From NCBI RefSeq assembly GCF_001864835.1, contig NZ_MJGI01000012.1:1-64000 (forward strand): DNA of 64,000 nucleotides. Reading direction: 5' to 3'. Shown in pieces: positions 43,152 to 51,184 of the stretch (the first letter of the stretch is position 1; each line of letters starts with the position of its first letter). The position numbers and the translations under genes were made by a program. The stretch is from Curtobacterium sp. MCBA15_001 (lineage in GTDB: Bacteria > Actinomycetota > Actinomycetes > Actinomycetales > Microbacteriaceae). Below the pieces are notes generated by a model, which did no database searches, was not told where the DNA came from, and saw nothing but the letters and a program-made list of their open reading frames with translations.

Positions 43152-43565
43152 TCAGCGTGTCTGGAGCTGGTAGGCGGCACCGTCAGGGGTCCGGACCAGC
43201 ACGCCGGTGTCGACCGCGTCGCGCCGGACGAGCGCGACGTCCTCGACGAACATCGCCAGCGCAGCGTTCAACGTCTCCTCGGTGATGCTGCGCCGTGCCG
43301 GCAAGCGGTCGAACACGATGCGCACGATCGCGGTCGAGACCTGTTGGCGCTTGCTCGCCTCGATCGGCAGACCGGTGATCCGCCCGACGTGCAGGACGGC
43401 CCGGTCGGACAGCAGCAGCTCGATCGCTTCCTTGGCCTCCACGAGCATCCCGCGGTCGACCGTTCCGTCGGGGCCGACCCAGTCGAACCGGTCCGCCGGG
43501 ATGTCCGGGGTCATCGTGGCCGCGACGACCTGTCGTGCGCGCCGGAGCGCGGAGTGCGTGCTCAC
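43152..43565 (-). CDS. DUF2087-like domain protein
   Basis: A 137-residue protein whose C-terminal 70 residues (FDRLPARRSITEETLNAALAMFVEDVALVRRDAVDTGVLVRTPDGAAYQL) look like DUF2087, the winged-helix-like domain often fused to ArsR-type regulators. No separate ArsR domain is present; the N-terminal half has weak helix-turn-helix character (LSDRAVLHVGRITGLPIEASKR). It may be a DNA-binding protein. The GTG start overlaps the glyoxalase stop (GTGA). Confidence 0.65.
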   Translation of the reverse strand: MSTHSALRRARQVVAATMTPDIPADRFDWVGPDGTVDRGMLVEAKEAIELLLSDRAVLHVGRITGLPIEASKRQQVSTAIVRIVFDRLPARRSITEETLNAALAMFVEDVALVRRDAVDTGVLVRTPDGAAYQLQTR

Positions 43566-44023
43566 TGTGGTCCCCCTTGCACCAGTTCCAGCGTCGCGCC
43601 GTGCTCGTCACGCAGATAGCTCATCCGGGACCCGGCGCGGGGTCCGGCGGTCATCAGGTGCGGTTCACCGGGCGGGGTCCAGCCGTACGCGGCCGCACGA
43701 TCGATGATCCGTGCGAGGTCGTCGACGCGCAGGGCGAGGTGCATCGAACCGGGCGTCTCCGGACCGGGCACACCATCGGCTCGACGGTCCGGCGACTGGT
43801 ACGCGAGCAGCTCGACCTCCAGGTCACCAGCGACGAGGAAGGCGTGCTGGATGTCCGCCCCCGCCACGCCCGTGACGTGGTGCGCGGCGTCGCCGTGCGT
43901 GTGCGAGCGGCGGGTCGGTTCGAAGCCGAGCACGTCGCAGAAGAACGACGTCGTGCGGTCGAGGTCCGCCACGGTGATGCCGACGTGTTCGAACGCCAGC
44001 ACCTGGGAACTGCTCTGGGTCAT
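43562..44023 (-). CDS. VOC (glyoxalase/bleomycin-resistance) fold protein
   Basis: A 153-residue vicinal-oxygen-chelate protein. It has FEHVGITVADLDRTTSFFCDVLGF at the start (metal His13), a second half with MHLALRVDDLARI, and a terminal Glu in ATLELVQ. This suggests a metal-dependent isomerase, lyase or dioxygenase, or a binding protein. GAGGGAC precedes the ATG at 44023. Cotranslated with the DUF2087-like gene. Confidence 0.83.
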   Translation of the reverse strand: MTQSSSQVLAFEHVGITVADLDRTTSFFCDVLGFEPTRRSHTHGDAAHHVTGVAGADIQHAFLVAGDLEVELLAYQSPDRRADGVPGPETPGSMHLALRVDDLARIIDRAAAYGWTPPGEPHLMTAGPRAGSRMSYLRDEHGATLELVQGGPQ

Positions 44024-44153
44024 GCGTTCGTCCCTCGGTACATCGGTTGCGTGGTCGCGACCCGCGACCACGAAACGTGGGTCAGCGGGAGCGTGACGGT
44101 CTGGAGGCTCTGGTTGCGGTGATTACAGAGCGTGCCGTCCCGTCTGGAGTACA

Positions 44154-44753
44154 TCACGACCGCGGACGTGACGGTCCTGGCTCGAAGAGTCGGTGCGGTG
44201 TCCGCGCCGTGCAGACCGACCGCCCCGGAGGGAGCTCGTCGTGCTCGAGCTCGTAGTCGCACTCACCACATGTCGTGCCCGTCGCGTCCCGTTCTGTGGG
44301 GTGTTCGACCCATGGATGTGTGCACGCGGGGCACACGCTCTCCCGGAGGCGTCTCGACACGGCGCGGTGGTCGAGGACCACCGGCGTTGACCCGTCCCAC
44401 GGACGCCAGCGCCACCGGCGGCGGACCGCGATGGGCGTCGTGCCGACGTCGAGGAGGACCTGGCTCCGCACGGAGGTGATCACGACGACCTCGCACGGGA
44501 TGACGCCCCGGAGCCTCACCGCCGTCGCGGTCACGTCGATGGTCTCGAGGACGAGTTCGCCCGTCCCGCCGGTGACGTCGACGACGACGTCCACGGCATC
44601 CGGCACGGTCAGCGTGACGGGGAGTCGGACCGTCCGCGCGCTCGTGTCGTGGTCGACGACCGACCCGTGCAGGACGAGCCGTCCGCCGTCCACGCGCACG
44701 GCGGTCACGTCGAAGACGGCGTCGTCGAGCTCGTCGAGGGAACGAAGTGGCAC
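44154..44753 (-). CDS. Zinc-ribbon-containing hypothetical protein
   Basis: A 199-residue protein (from GTG 44753, with GAGG eight bases upstream). The N-terminal 120 residues are strand-rich (VDGGRLVLHGSVVDHD; LRGVIPCEVVVITSV). The C-terminus has a zinc-ribbon-like pattern: CPAC, H-PW-x-x-H, then CGECDYELEHD, with Cys and His spaced to bind one zinc. No known function. It is divergent from a small conserved-looking protein. Confidence 0.58.
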   Translation of the reverse strand: MPLRSLDELDDAVFDVTAVRVDGGRLVLHGSVVDHDTSARTVRLPVTLTVPDAVDVVVDVTGGTGELVLETIDVTATAVRLRGVIPCEVVVITSVRSQVLLDVGTTPIAVRRRWRWRPWDGSTPVVLDHRAVSRRLRESVCPACTHPWVEHPTERDATGTTCGECDYELEHDELPPGRSVCTARTPHRLFEPGPSRPRS

Positions 44754-44844
44754 GGTGGCATCCTCGCAGTCCTGGTCCGAACATCCTGCCGTCGCCACGA
44801 CGAGCGAGCCGTCTCCGAAGCAGCTCCGACCTACACTCGACGAT

Positions 44845-45081
44845 GTGACCGGACCGCGCTCCCTGCGACCACCGAAGCCCTTCCAGGGTGAAGCAGTGTG
44901 GATCGTGCAGCACGACGAGAGTCCGCACAACACGGTCCTCGGCGTCTTCGCCACGGGCGACGAGGCGTACGCCTTCATGGAGACCGTGAAGGACGACTAC
45001 GAGAACGGCGTCATCTGTTCCTACTTCCCGATCGGGTACCGGTCCACCGACGGAGAAGTGCTCTACCGAGCCGAGATCTGA
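44845..45081 (+). CDS. Small hypothetical protein
   Basis: A 78-residue protein (GTG start) with VWIVQHDESPHNTVLGVFATGDEAYAF, an acidic loop and CSYFPIGYRS. It is soluble, probably alpha/beta, and not recognised. Residues 20-45 look like a typical small SPOR- or DUF-type alpha/beta unit but cannot be assigned. Divergent from the zinc-ribbon gene across 91 bp. Confidence 0.6.
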   Translation: MTGPRSLRPPKPFQGEAVWIVQHDESPHNTVLGVFATGDEAYAFMETVKDDYENGVICSYFPIGYRSTDGEVLYRAEI

Positions 45082-45244
45082 CGCCAGCAACCGCGGGCTG
45101 ACCGCCTCACGGCCACGTCGAGGGCTTGCGTCGCCAGCGGTGGTCGAGGCATCATTCCGAGGGTCCGCGGTTCCGCCGGGACCGTCGATGTGCAGTCCGA
45201 CCTGTCTGCCGACGGCCCTCGCACACCGCGTGGAGGCATCGTCC

Positions 45245-46501
45245 ATGACGACTGCACGCTCTCGGCTCCGTTCGACGCTCGACTCGGTTCGATCACCTGC
45301 CCGGCGCTACCGCGACGTCATCCGCCGCCCCGGCGCGATCGCGTTCTGCACGACGGCCGCTGTCGCGCGCCTCGGTGTCGCGATGACCGGACTCGGACTG
45401 CTCTTCTCCGTGCGACAGGCAACCGGATCGTTCGTCGCGGCAGGTGCGGCCACCGGGGCGTTCGCCGTCGCGGAGGCCGTGGCTGGGCCGCAAGCAGCCC
45501 GCCTCGCGGACCGATGGGGGCAGACACGCGTCCTCCCGGTCGTCGTGGCAGTGCACGTGCTCGCGTTGGCGATCGCGCTCGTGACCGTCGGCCGTGCGCC
45601 CCTCCCACTCACGCTCGCAGTGGTCATGGTCGCCGGCGCTGCGGTGCCGCAGCCCGGCGCGCTTTCGGCAGCGCGGTGGTCGGCGCTGGTCCCGGAGCCA
45701 GCAGCCCTGCGGATCGCGTTCTCCCTGGAGGCGACGATCAACGACGTCGTGTTCCTCACCGGGCCGGTCCTCGTCACCCTCGTCAGCACACGCATCGCTC
45801 CCGGGGCGGGCTCGGCTGCCGCCGCGATGCTCATCGCGACCGGCTGCGGGATGCTCGCCCTCCAACGGCGGACCGCGCCGCCCCCGGTAGGGTCGGACAC
45901 GACAACGGTGCGCAGCGGTCAGGGATCGCTGCGCAGCCCAGCCTTCTTCGCGGTACTCGGAGTCAACCTCGGACTGGGATGCGTCTTCGGCTCCGTGGGA
46001 CTCCTGGTGACGGCCGCGACGACTGCGGAGGGACTGCAACCCTTCACCGGTCTGGTCCTGTCCGTGTCGAGCGCCGCCAGCATCGTCGCCGGCCTCGTGT
46101 ACGGGTCACTGCGGTCCGCCCCGCGGCCGCAGCTCGTGCAACTCCTGGCGACGGCGACGGTCACAGCAGGAGTCCTGATCGCGGTGTGGTCGCCGACGGT
46201 GCTCGGGATGACGATCATGCAGTTCGTCGGCGGCTGCGCGATCGCTCCCCTGCTCGCCTCGTCCTCCCAGATCACCCAGGCCATCGTCGACGCCTCGGCC
46301 CGGACCCAGGGGTTCACCTGGATCAACTCGGCCTCCGCCGCTGGCATCGCCGTGGGTGCCGGACTCATCGGTGGAGCGATCGAACTCCATGGGGTCCGCT
46401 CAGCCGCAGTGCTCCTCACGATCCTCACGCTCGTGGCACTCGCCTCCGCCGCGCATGCGGCACGTGCGAGCCGCACCCACGCACCGACCCCGTCCCGGTA
46501 G
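45245..46501 (+). CDS. MFS transporter
   Basis: A 418-residue permease with 12 predicted membrane segments. An LADRWGQTRVLPVV stretch after the second span is a motif-A variant (GxLaDrxGrr). The ATG at 45245 follows GGAG. It belongs to the general efflux-type MFS group; no substrate can be inferred. A small membrane protein is encoded on the opposite strand just after it. Confidence 0.85.
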   Translation: MTTARSRLRSTLDSVRSPARRYRDVIRRPGAIAFCTTAAVARLGVAMTGLGLLFSVRQATGSFVAAGAATGAFAVAEAVAGPQAARLADRWGQTRVLPVVVAVHVLALAIALVTVGRAPLPLTLAVVMVAGAAVPQPGALSAARWSALVPEPAALRIAFSLEATINDVVFLTGPVLVTLVSTRIAPGAGSAAAAMLIATGCGMLALQRRTAPPPVGSDTTTVRSGQGSLRSPAFFAVLGVNLGLGCVFGSVGLLVTAATTAEGLQPFTGLVLSVSSAASIVAGLVYGSLRSAPRPQLVQLLATATVTAGVLIAVWSPTVLGMTIMQFVGGCAIAPLLASSSQITQAIVDASARTQGFTWINSASAAGIAVGAGLIGGAIELHGVRSAAVLLTILTLVALASAAHAARASRTHAPTPSR

Positions 46502-46531
46502 CCGATCGTTCAGACGGCCCTCGTCGTGCTG

Positions 46532-46708
46532 TCAGCCGCCGTGCCCGCCGGCATCGGGAGGAGAGACCTGGCTGCCCTGGATCGTCGGTGCCGCCCCGTC
46601 CGGGAGCCCTCGGCCGTGCTTGCTCGTGAACCAGCCGAAGTACTGTCCGACCCAGAAGACGACGAGCACGACGACGCTGATGATGACGACCCAGAGCTCG
46701 GAAGACAT
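46532..46708 (-). CDS. Single-span small membrane protein, 58 aa
   Basis: ATG at 46708 encodes MSSELWVVIISVVVLVVFWVG followed by QYFGWFTSKHGRGL and a soluble Pro/Gly tail ending in GGHGG. One N-terminal membrane span, then a short cytoplasmic or external tail. Third positions follow the GC preference of real genes. No family recognised. Confidence 0.5.
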   Translation of the reverse strand: MSSELWVVIISVVVLVVFWVGQYFGWFTSKHGRGLPDGAAPTIQGSQVSPPDAGGHGG

Positions 46709-46783
46709 GTCCGCAGGCTAACTGACGGTTGCTCGCATCGCAGCGGGCAAGGCGCTGACGCGCCTGACGGCCCGGCCGTGCCC

Positions 46784-46827
46784 CGGACTGGAGGCGCGGC
46801 ACCCGCCCGCCACGCGCCTCCAGTCCG
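46784..46827. terminator. Intergenic palindrome, copy E
   Basis: A perfect 15-bp stem (CGGACTGGAGGCGCG, 46784-46798, with 46813-46827) and 14-base loop. The arms are of the CTGGAGG type on both sides. It is 14 bp before the start of a hypothetical gene and may end transcripts entering from the left, or act as leader hairpin. Confidence 0.8.
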
Positions 46828-46840
46828 TCATGCTGTCCGG

Positions 46841-47548
46841 ATGGAGGACGAGACGCAGGTCGCGAAGGCGGACGCACTGTGGTTCCGGGGCGACCGCGCC
46901 GCTGCGCTGGCTCTCCTCCGCGCCCGCGCACGGTCGCGACCGGATGATCACCGCGTCCGCCTCGCCCTCGCCGAGCGGTACCGCTCCATCGATGCGCCAG
47001 ACCAGGCGGGGCGCTGGGGCATCACGGTCGAGGGATGGACAACCGAGAGGGAACGGGACCGCGCGGCGCGACTCATCGCCGCTTCTGGCGCGCAGGGATC
47101 CGATCTCGCGTCGTTCCTCGCGTTGCCTTCAGGGCCTCTCCCCCGCGCCGTGGAGGAACTCCTGCCCGCGGTCGACGAGTACCGCGAGCGGTTCCGGCAG
47201 ACCGCGCGTGATCGCTCCACGGCGCCCGAGCCCTCTCCGCTCGAGGACGCCTCGGACGCCGCCCTGGCCATCGGGGCGCTCGTCTTCATCCTCACGGTGC
47301 TCGCCACGTGGGCGGCCTCGGCCCTCGCCGGCGATGCCACCGTCTTCGCCCGGTGGGGCTCCGTCACCGCGGTCTGCGTGATGACGCTGTCACCCGCGTT
47401 CCGCTGCGTCCGATGGGTCCGTGCCCGCCGGTGGGGCCGAGCGGTCGGGTACGCGGCCGTCACCGTGGTGCTCGCCACAGTGATCGTCGGGCTGATCGCG
47501 AACGGCGTCGCCCACGACGGTGCGATCGTGTTCCGCTGGGAGCGCTGA
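46841..47548 (+). CDS. Hypothetical membrane protein (DUF6584-like N-terminus)
   Basis: A 235-residue protein. The N-terminal 90 residues are TPR-like (ADALWFRGDRAAALALLRARARSRPDDHRVRLALAERYRSIDAPDQAGRWG) and recall the DUF6584 group of Microbacteriaceae. Three membrane spans follow: about 145-168, 175-192 and 207-226. Function unknown. A palindromic terminator-like repeat is directly upstream. Confidence 0.65.
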   Translation: MEDETQVAKADALWFRGDRAAALALLRARARSRPDDHRVRLALAERYRSIDAPDQAGRWGITVEGWTTERERDRAARLIAASGAQGSDLASFLALPSGPLPRAVEELLPAVDEYRERFRQTARDRSTAPEPSPLEDASDAALAIGALVFILTVLATWAASALAGDATVFARWGSVTAVCVMTLSPAFRCVRWVRARRWGRAVGYAAVTVVLATVIVGLIANGVAHDGAIVFRWER

Positions 47549-47901
47549 ACGCCCGATGCGCCGAGCGTCAGTCGGGCACGGGTGCGCTGTGCTCGGCCTG
47601 CATCGTCGCCTGGTGACGGCGCTCAGATCCCGTCGACGATCGCCGCCAGGAGGCGGCTCGGCGGGCGCGCAATCCATCGCCAGCTCCAGAGCATCCTTCG
47701 CGGCCACCATCCTGGGGCTTCGCGATCGGCTCGGCGCCGCATGACGCTCGAGCGTTCCGAGCGCGACCACGGCTTGCCGACGTGTCTTGGAGCACGCTTC
47801 CTTCGCGGTGCGGCGCGGGAACTCACGATCCGATGCTAGAGGGCAGCTCCGCCAGGGCGGTCCCTCCACAGCCCGACACCGCACCGGCATCACGCGCCAG
47901 G
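47549..47901. other. Intergenic region before tRNA-Val, 353 bp
   Basis: I can support no gene here. Open frames on both strands are Arg/Ser/Pro-rich without known motifs. An imperfect hairpin GAGGG...CCGCC-AG-GGCGG-T-CCCTC at 47839-47866 lies just downstream of the tRNA on the minus strand and could be its terminator (low confidence). No integrase or attachment site is seen. Confidence 0.45.
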
Positions 47902-47974
47902 TGGGCCCTGCCGGGATCGAACCGACGACATCCACGGTGTAAACGTGGCGCTCTACCAGCTGAGCTAAAGGCCC
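47902..47974 (-). tRNA. tRNA-Val (anticodon TAC)
   Basis: A 73-nt cloverleaf: acceptor GGGCCTT pairs with AGGGCCC (one G-T pair), D arm GCTCAGCTGGTAGAGC, anticodon stem CCACG/CGTGG with seven-base loop TTTACAC (anticodon TAC), and T arm GTCGGTTCGATCCCGGC. The discriminator is A and the next bases are CCT, so CCA is not encoded. Confidence 0.95.
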
Positions 47975-48005
47975 TTCGGGGCAATGCTACTGCGCGGCGA
48001 CGTCG

Positions 48006-48590
48006 TCACGGGTGGTACGCCACCCAGCACCACCGGCCACCGAAGTCGGTGCGCAGCGCGCCGAGGAGTTCGGGGATCAGGTCCCTGCAGCCGCCTGATG
48101 TGACGATGCCGACCGAGCTGACGACGATGCTGCCGGAGGTGTCCTGGTCGCCCGTCAGCGCGGTGCCCGCGCAGTTCCCGCACGTCAGGGTCGGCTCGGG
48201 CCCCTCCAGCCAGTCGTTGAACGCCGCCCAGAACGGTTCGTCCTCGAAGGGCGTTCCGCAGGACCGACAGTCGGACGGCCCGGTGGTGTCCCCGAGGAAC
48301 CAGATGCGGTGGTCCTCGTCGTGTGGGACGTGGACGGAGATGAAGTCCCACAGCGGGTCGTGGCCAGGGCGACCCGAGTCGTGCGGCTTCGCGGTGAAGC
48401 CGGGTCCGATGAGGTCGGCCGGCAACGGGGAGCGCGGCGTGCTGGTGTTGTGCGGAGTGGGGTCGACCGCGTCGGGGTGCGGGACAGCGAGACGTCGTCG
48501 TCGGAGGAACGACCGCACCTGCGCGGCGACCGCGTTCGCGTCGTCAGGGGCGACGTCGAGCGCGAGCACCTGGTGCCGGTCGTCGCTCAC
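48006..48590 (-). CDS. Hypothetical protein with two CxxC pairs
   Basis: A 194-residue protein from GTG 48590 (MSDDRHQVLALD). A central part with HVPHDEDHRIWFLGDT and two cysteine pairs, CRSCG and CGNCAG, spaced about 34 residues apart could bind zinc. The C-terminus has RDLIPELLGAL. Aromatic-rich, soluble, no family recognised. It is 31 bp downstream of the tRNA gene, opposite to the HD-domain gene. Confidence 0.6.
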   Translation of the reverse strand: MSDDRHQVLALDVAPDDANAVAAQVRSFLRRRRLAVPHPDAVDPTPHNTSTPRSPLPADLIGPGFTAKPHDSGRPGHDPLWDFISVHVPHDEDHRIWFLGDTTGPSDCRSCGTPFEDEPFWAAFNDWLEGPEPTLTCGNCAGTALTGDQDTSGSIVVSSVGIVTSGGCRDLIPELLGALRTDFGGRWCWVAYHP

Positions 48591-48675
48591 GGATCGCTCG
48601 TCCGGTCCACGCGTCCACCGTGGTGCCGGACCCCCTGCCCGACGTGACGAAGCCGACCCGTGCCACGCTGGGGCC

Positions 48676-49143
48676 ATGACGGACATGGTGACGACGGCGC
48701 GCGGGGTCGCGACCGAGGCGCACGCGGGACAGGTGGACAAGGTCGGCCGGCCGTACATCGAGCACCCGGCGGCGGTCGCGGCGCGGCTGACCACCGTGGA
48801 CGAGCAGGTCGTCGGCTGGCTGCACGACGTCGTCGAGGACACGGACACCACCCTCGCGGCACTCCGGGCGACGGGCTTCACCGTCGAGCAGGTGATGGCG
48901 GTCGACGCGATGACGAAGCGCCCCGGTGAGCCCCTCGCCGACTCGATCGCACGGGTGATGGCCGACCCGATCGCGCCGCGGGTGAAGCGCGCCGACGTCA
49001 GCCACAACGCCGACCCGGCGCGGCTCGCACTGGTGCAGGACACGGCGACACTGGCCCGTCTGCAGGCGAAGTACGAGCGGACGGCGGCGCTGCTCGGCAC
49101 GACGCTCGACGCCGTCCTCGCCGAGTTCGGCGTCCGCCCGTGA
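48676..49143 (+). CDS. HD-domain protein (RelA/SpoT hydrolase-like)
   Basis: A 155-residue protein of the small (p)ppGpp-hydrolase-like HD superfamily. HPAAVA and WLHDVVEDT (about 60-70, with the His-Asp pair and EDT) are present, and a KRADVSHNAD segment further on supplies the second Asp. No synthetase domain is present, so hydrolysis of (p)ppGpp or a related nucleotide is the likely role. Its stop overlaps the AcpS-type gene (GTGA), which suggests a shared transcript. Confidence 0.8.
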   Translation: MTDMVTTARGVATEAHAGQVDKVGRPYIEHPAAVAARLTTVDEQVVGWLHDVVEDTDTTLAALRATGFTVEQVMAVDAMTKRPGEPLADSIARVMADPIAPRVKRADVSHNADPARLALVQDTATLARLQAKYERTAALLGTTLDAVLAEFGVRP

Positions 49144-49517
49144 CCCAGATCCGCACCGGCTGCGACCTGGCCTCGGCCGACGACGTGCGTGCCGGCATCA
49201 GCGCCCACGGCGAGCGCTACCTGTCCCGGCTCTTCACCCCGCGTGAGCGTGCCGACACCGGCGACGACCCGGAGCGCCTGGCCGCCCGCTTCGCCGGGAA
49301 GGAGGCGGTGGTCAAGCTCCTGCGTCCCTCCCGGTCCGACCCGGTGCCGCTCCACGACGTCGCCATCGTCCTCGACGAGCACGGTGCGCCCGTCGTCGAA
49401 CTCACGGGCACGGCGGCCGAGCTCGCCGCCGCCGCGGGGATCGAGGACATCGCGGTGTCGCTGTCCCACGAACGGGGGCTGGCGCTGGCGAGTGCCGTTG
49501 CGCTTTCCCAACACTGA
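49140..49517 (+). CDS. acpS: Holo-[acyl-carrier-protein] synthase (AcpS type)
   Basis: A 125-residue 4'-phosphopantetheinyl transferase. The metal-binding residues Asp9 (GCDLAS) and Glu55 (FAGKEAVVK) match the two AcpS signatures. It moves phosphopantetheine from CoA to a Ser of a carrier protein. It is followed 114 bp later by a carrier-protein gene, and may serve that protein, the fatty-acid AcpP, or both. Whether another AcpS gene exists elsewhere is unknown. Overlaps the HD gene by GTGA. Confidence 0.88.
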   Translation: MTQIRTGCDLASADDVRAGISAHGERYLSRLFTPRERADTGDDPERLAARFAGKEAVVKLLRPSRSDPVPLHDVAIVLDEHGAPVVELTGTAAELAAAAGIEDIAVSLSHERGLALASAVALSQH

Positions 49518-49631
49518 GCGCGGGCATCACCGGCGAGCCTGTCACCCTGCTCAGGGACGTACCCCGACGGTGCGGGTTCCCGCACCCGGGTGGCGGTTTC
49601 CCGGGGCGACTCCGTTCGTATCGTTGCTCGC

Positions 49632-49922
49632 ATGCAACAGGACCAGAACCCCGGATCGACCTTGACCGTGCTCGCTGACCCGACCGCAGAACCGGCGGTC
49701 CGACAGGCGCTGGCGGACCACGGCCGCCTGAGTGTCGACGCCTGGGAGGTCGCTGCGGACGCCGACCTCTACGCGCTGGGACTCTCCTCTCACGCGACGG
49801 TCAACGTGATGCTCGCGGTCGAGAACGAGCTGGACACCGAGTTCCCGGACGCCGTCCTGAACCGGGCGACCTTCGGCTCGGTGTCCTCGATCGTGGCCGC
49901 GGCCACCCTGGCGACGTCGTGA
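49632..49922 (+). CDS. Stand-alone carrier protein (acyl/aminoacyl)
   Basis: A 96-residue acyl-carrier-protein-like protein. The phosphopantetheine site is in LYALGLSSHATVN; the second Ser (Ser53) aligns with the Ser of the DSL motif, followed by helix AVENELDTEFPD, typical of recognition helix II-III. It differs clearly from the fatty-acid AcpP at 62613 (DIDSISMM). The ATG at 49632 was chosen over upstream in-frame starts because the shorter form has the normal length. Its stop overlaps the acyl-CoA dehydrogenase (GTGA). Likely substrate carrier for the ligase encoded two genes on. Confidence 0.85.
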   Translation: MQQDQNPGSTLTVLADPTAEPAVRQALADHGRLSVDAWEVAADADLYALGLSSHATVNVMLAVENELDTEFPDAVLNRATFGSVSSIVAAATLATS

Positions 49923-51184
49923 CCCTGACGCAGCCGGACGCCGCGGCACACGAGCACCGGCCCGACGCAGACACGAACGACCGCGTCGAACGGACCGTCG
50001 ACCGGTTCGCGGAGCGCACCGCAGCGGTCGCCGCCGTCGCCGCGCAGCACGCGGAGGAGGTCGACCGCGACGCCCGTCCCCCGCGCGAGGCGATCGCCGC
50101 GATGCGCGAGTACGGCCTGCTCGCAGCAGCCGTCCCGACCGAGCTCGGCGGCGAGGGTGCCTCCGTGTCCGAGCTGTCGACGATCGCGACCGAGCTCGGG
50201 CGCGCCTGCGCCGCCACGGGCATGGTGTTCGCGATGCACCAGGGTCAGGTCATGGCCCTCTGGCGACACGGTGGTGACGGCGCCGGTGTGCTCGCCGTGG
50301 TCAGCGCGGTCCGCGACGGGGCCCTCGTGGCGTCGTCGACGACCGAGAAGGGCGTCGGTGGCGATGCCCGCCGCTCGACCTGCGCGATCGAGACGGTCGA
50401 ACCGGGCGACGCACGGCTGACCGGGACGCACCGCGACGACCTGACGACGCGGATCCGCCTGCGCAAGGACGCGCCGGTGATCTCCTACGCGACCGAGGCC
50501 GACGTGCTGTTCGTCACCGCTCGCCGCGACCCCGAGGCCGCGGCGTCCGACCAGCGCCTGGTGGCCAGCTGGACGAAGGACACCGTGCTGACGCAGACGT
50601 CCACGTGGGACACGATGGGCCTCCGTGGCACGTGCAGCAACGGGTGGGTCCTGGACACCGAGACCACCTCGGACGCCGTCTTCCGCGACGACTACGCGAA
50701 GATCTCCGCGCAGACCGTCCTGCCCGTCTCGCACGTCCTCTGGGCGTCGGTCTGGCTCGGCATCGCGGCGTCCGCGGCCGAGCGTGCCCGGGCAGCGGTG
50801 CGCAAGCAGGCGCGGGCGAACGTCGGCACCACCCCGCCCGGGGCACTCCGGCTCGCCGAGCTCCTCGTGGACCTGCAGGCCCTGGCGGACACCGTCCGCC
50901 ACGCGGCCGAGCGGTTCGACCGCATCGCGGACGACCCGGAGGCCCTGGAGTCCAGTGCCTACGCGCTCTCCGCCAACGCCCTGAAGATCGGCGCCTCCGA
51001 GCGGGTCACCGACCTCGTCACGAAGGCCCTGCGCATCGTCGGCATCGCGGGGTACGCCGCGTCCGGGCCGATGAGCATCTCCCGACACCTGCGCGACGCC
51101 CACGGTGCGGCCGTCATGGTGAGCAACGACCGCCTCCTGCAGAACGACGCGGGGCTGTCCCTGATGACCGGAGCGATCCTGTGA
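49919..51184 (+). CDS. Acyl-CoA dehydrogenase family protein
   Basis: A 421-residue FAD-dependent dehydrogenase. GLLAAAVPTELGGEGAS and GIAGYAASGPMSISRHLRDA are typical of the family. The C-terminal position that usually supplies catalytic Glu in EGT is SND (VMVSNDRLLQND), so the base differs or lies elsewhere. Between a carrier protein and an aminoacyl ligase, it probably oxidises an aminoacyl- or acyl-thioester on the carrier protein, as prolyl-S-carrier oxidases do. It could alternatively act in ordinary beta-oxidation. Coupled on both sides by GTGA. Confidence 0.85.
   Translation: MTLTQPDAAAHEHRPDADTNDRVERTVDRFAERTAAVAAVAAQHAEEVDRDARPPREAIAAMREYGLLAAAVPTELGGEGASVSELSTIATELGRACAATGMVFAMHQGQVMALWRHGGDGAGVLAVVSAVRDGALVASSTTEKGVGGDARRSTCAIETVEPGDARLTGTHRDDLTTRIRLRKDAPVISYATEADVLFVTARRDPEAAASDQRLVASWTKDTVLTQTSTWDTMGLRGTCSNGWVLDTETTSDAVFRDDYAKISAQTVLPVSHVLWASVWLGIAASAAERARAAVRKQARANVGTTPPGALRLAELLVDLQALADTVRHAAERFDRIADDPEALESSAYALSANALKIGASERVTDLVTKALRIVGIAGYAASGPMSISRHLRDAHGAAVMVSNDRLLQNDAGLSLMTGAIL

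Noticed and set aside
47549-47901. Possible integration remnant or attachment site beside tRNA-Val
   Set aside because: No integrase, no repeat of the tRNA 3' end nearby, and no change of gene style around it.
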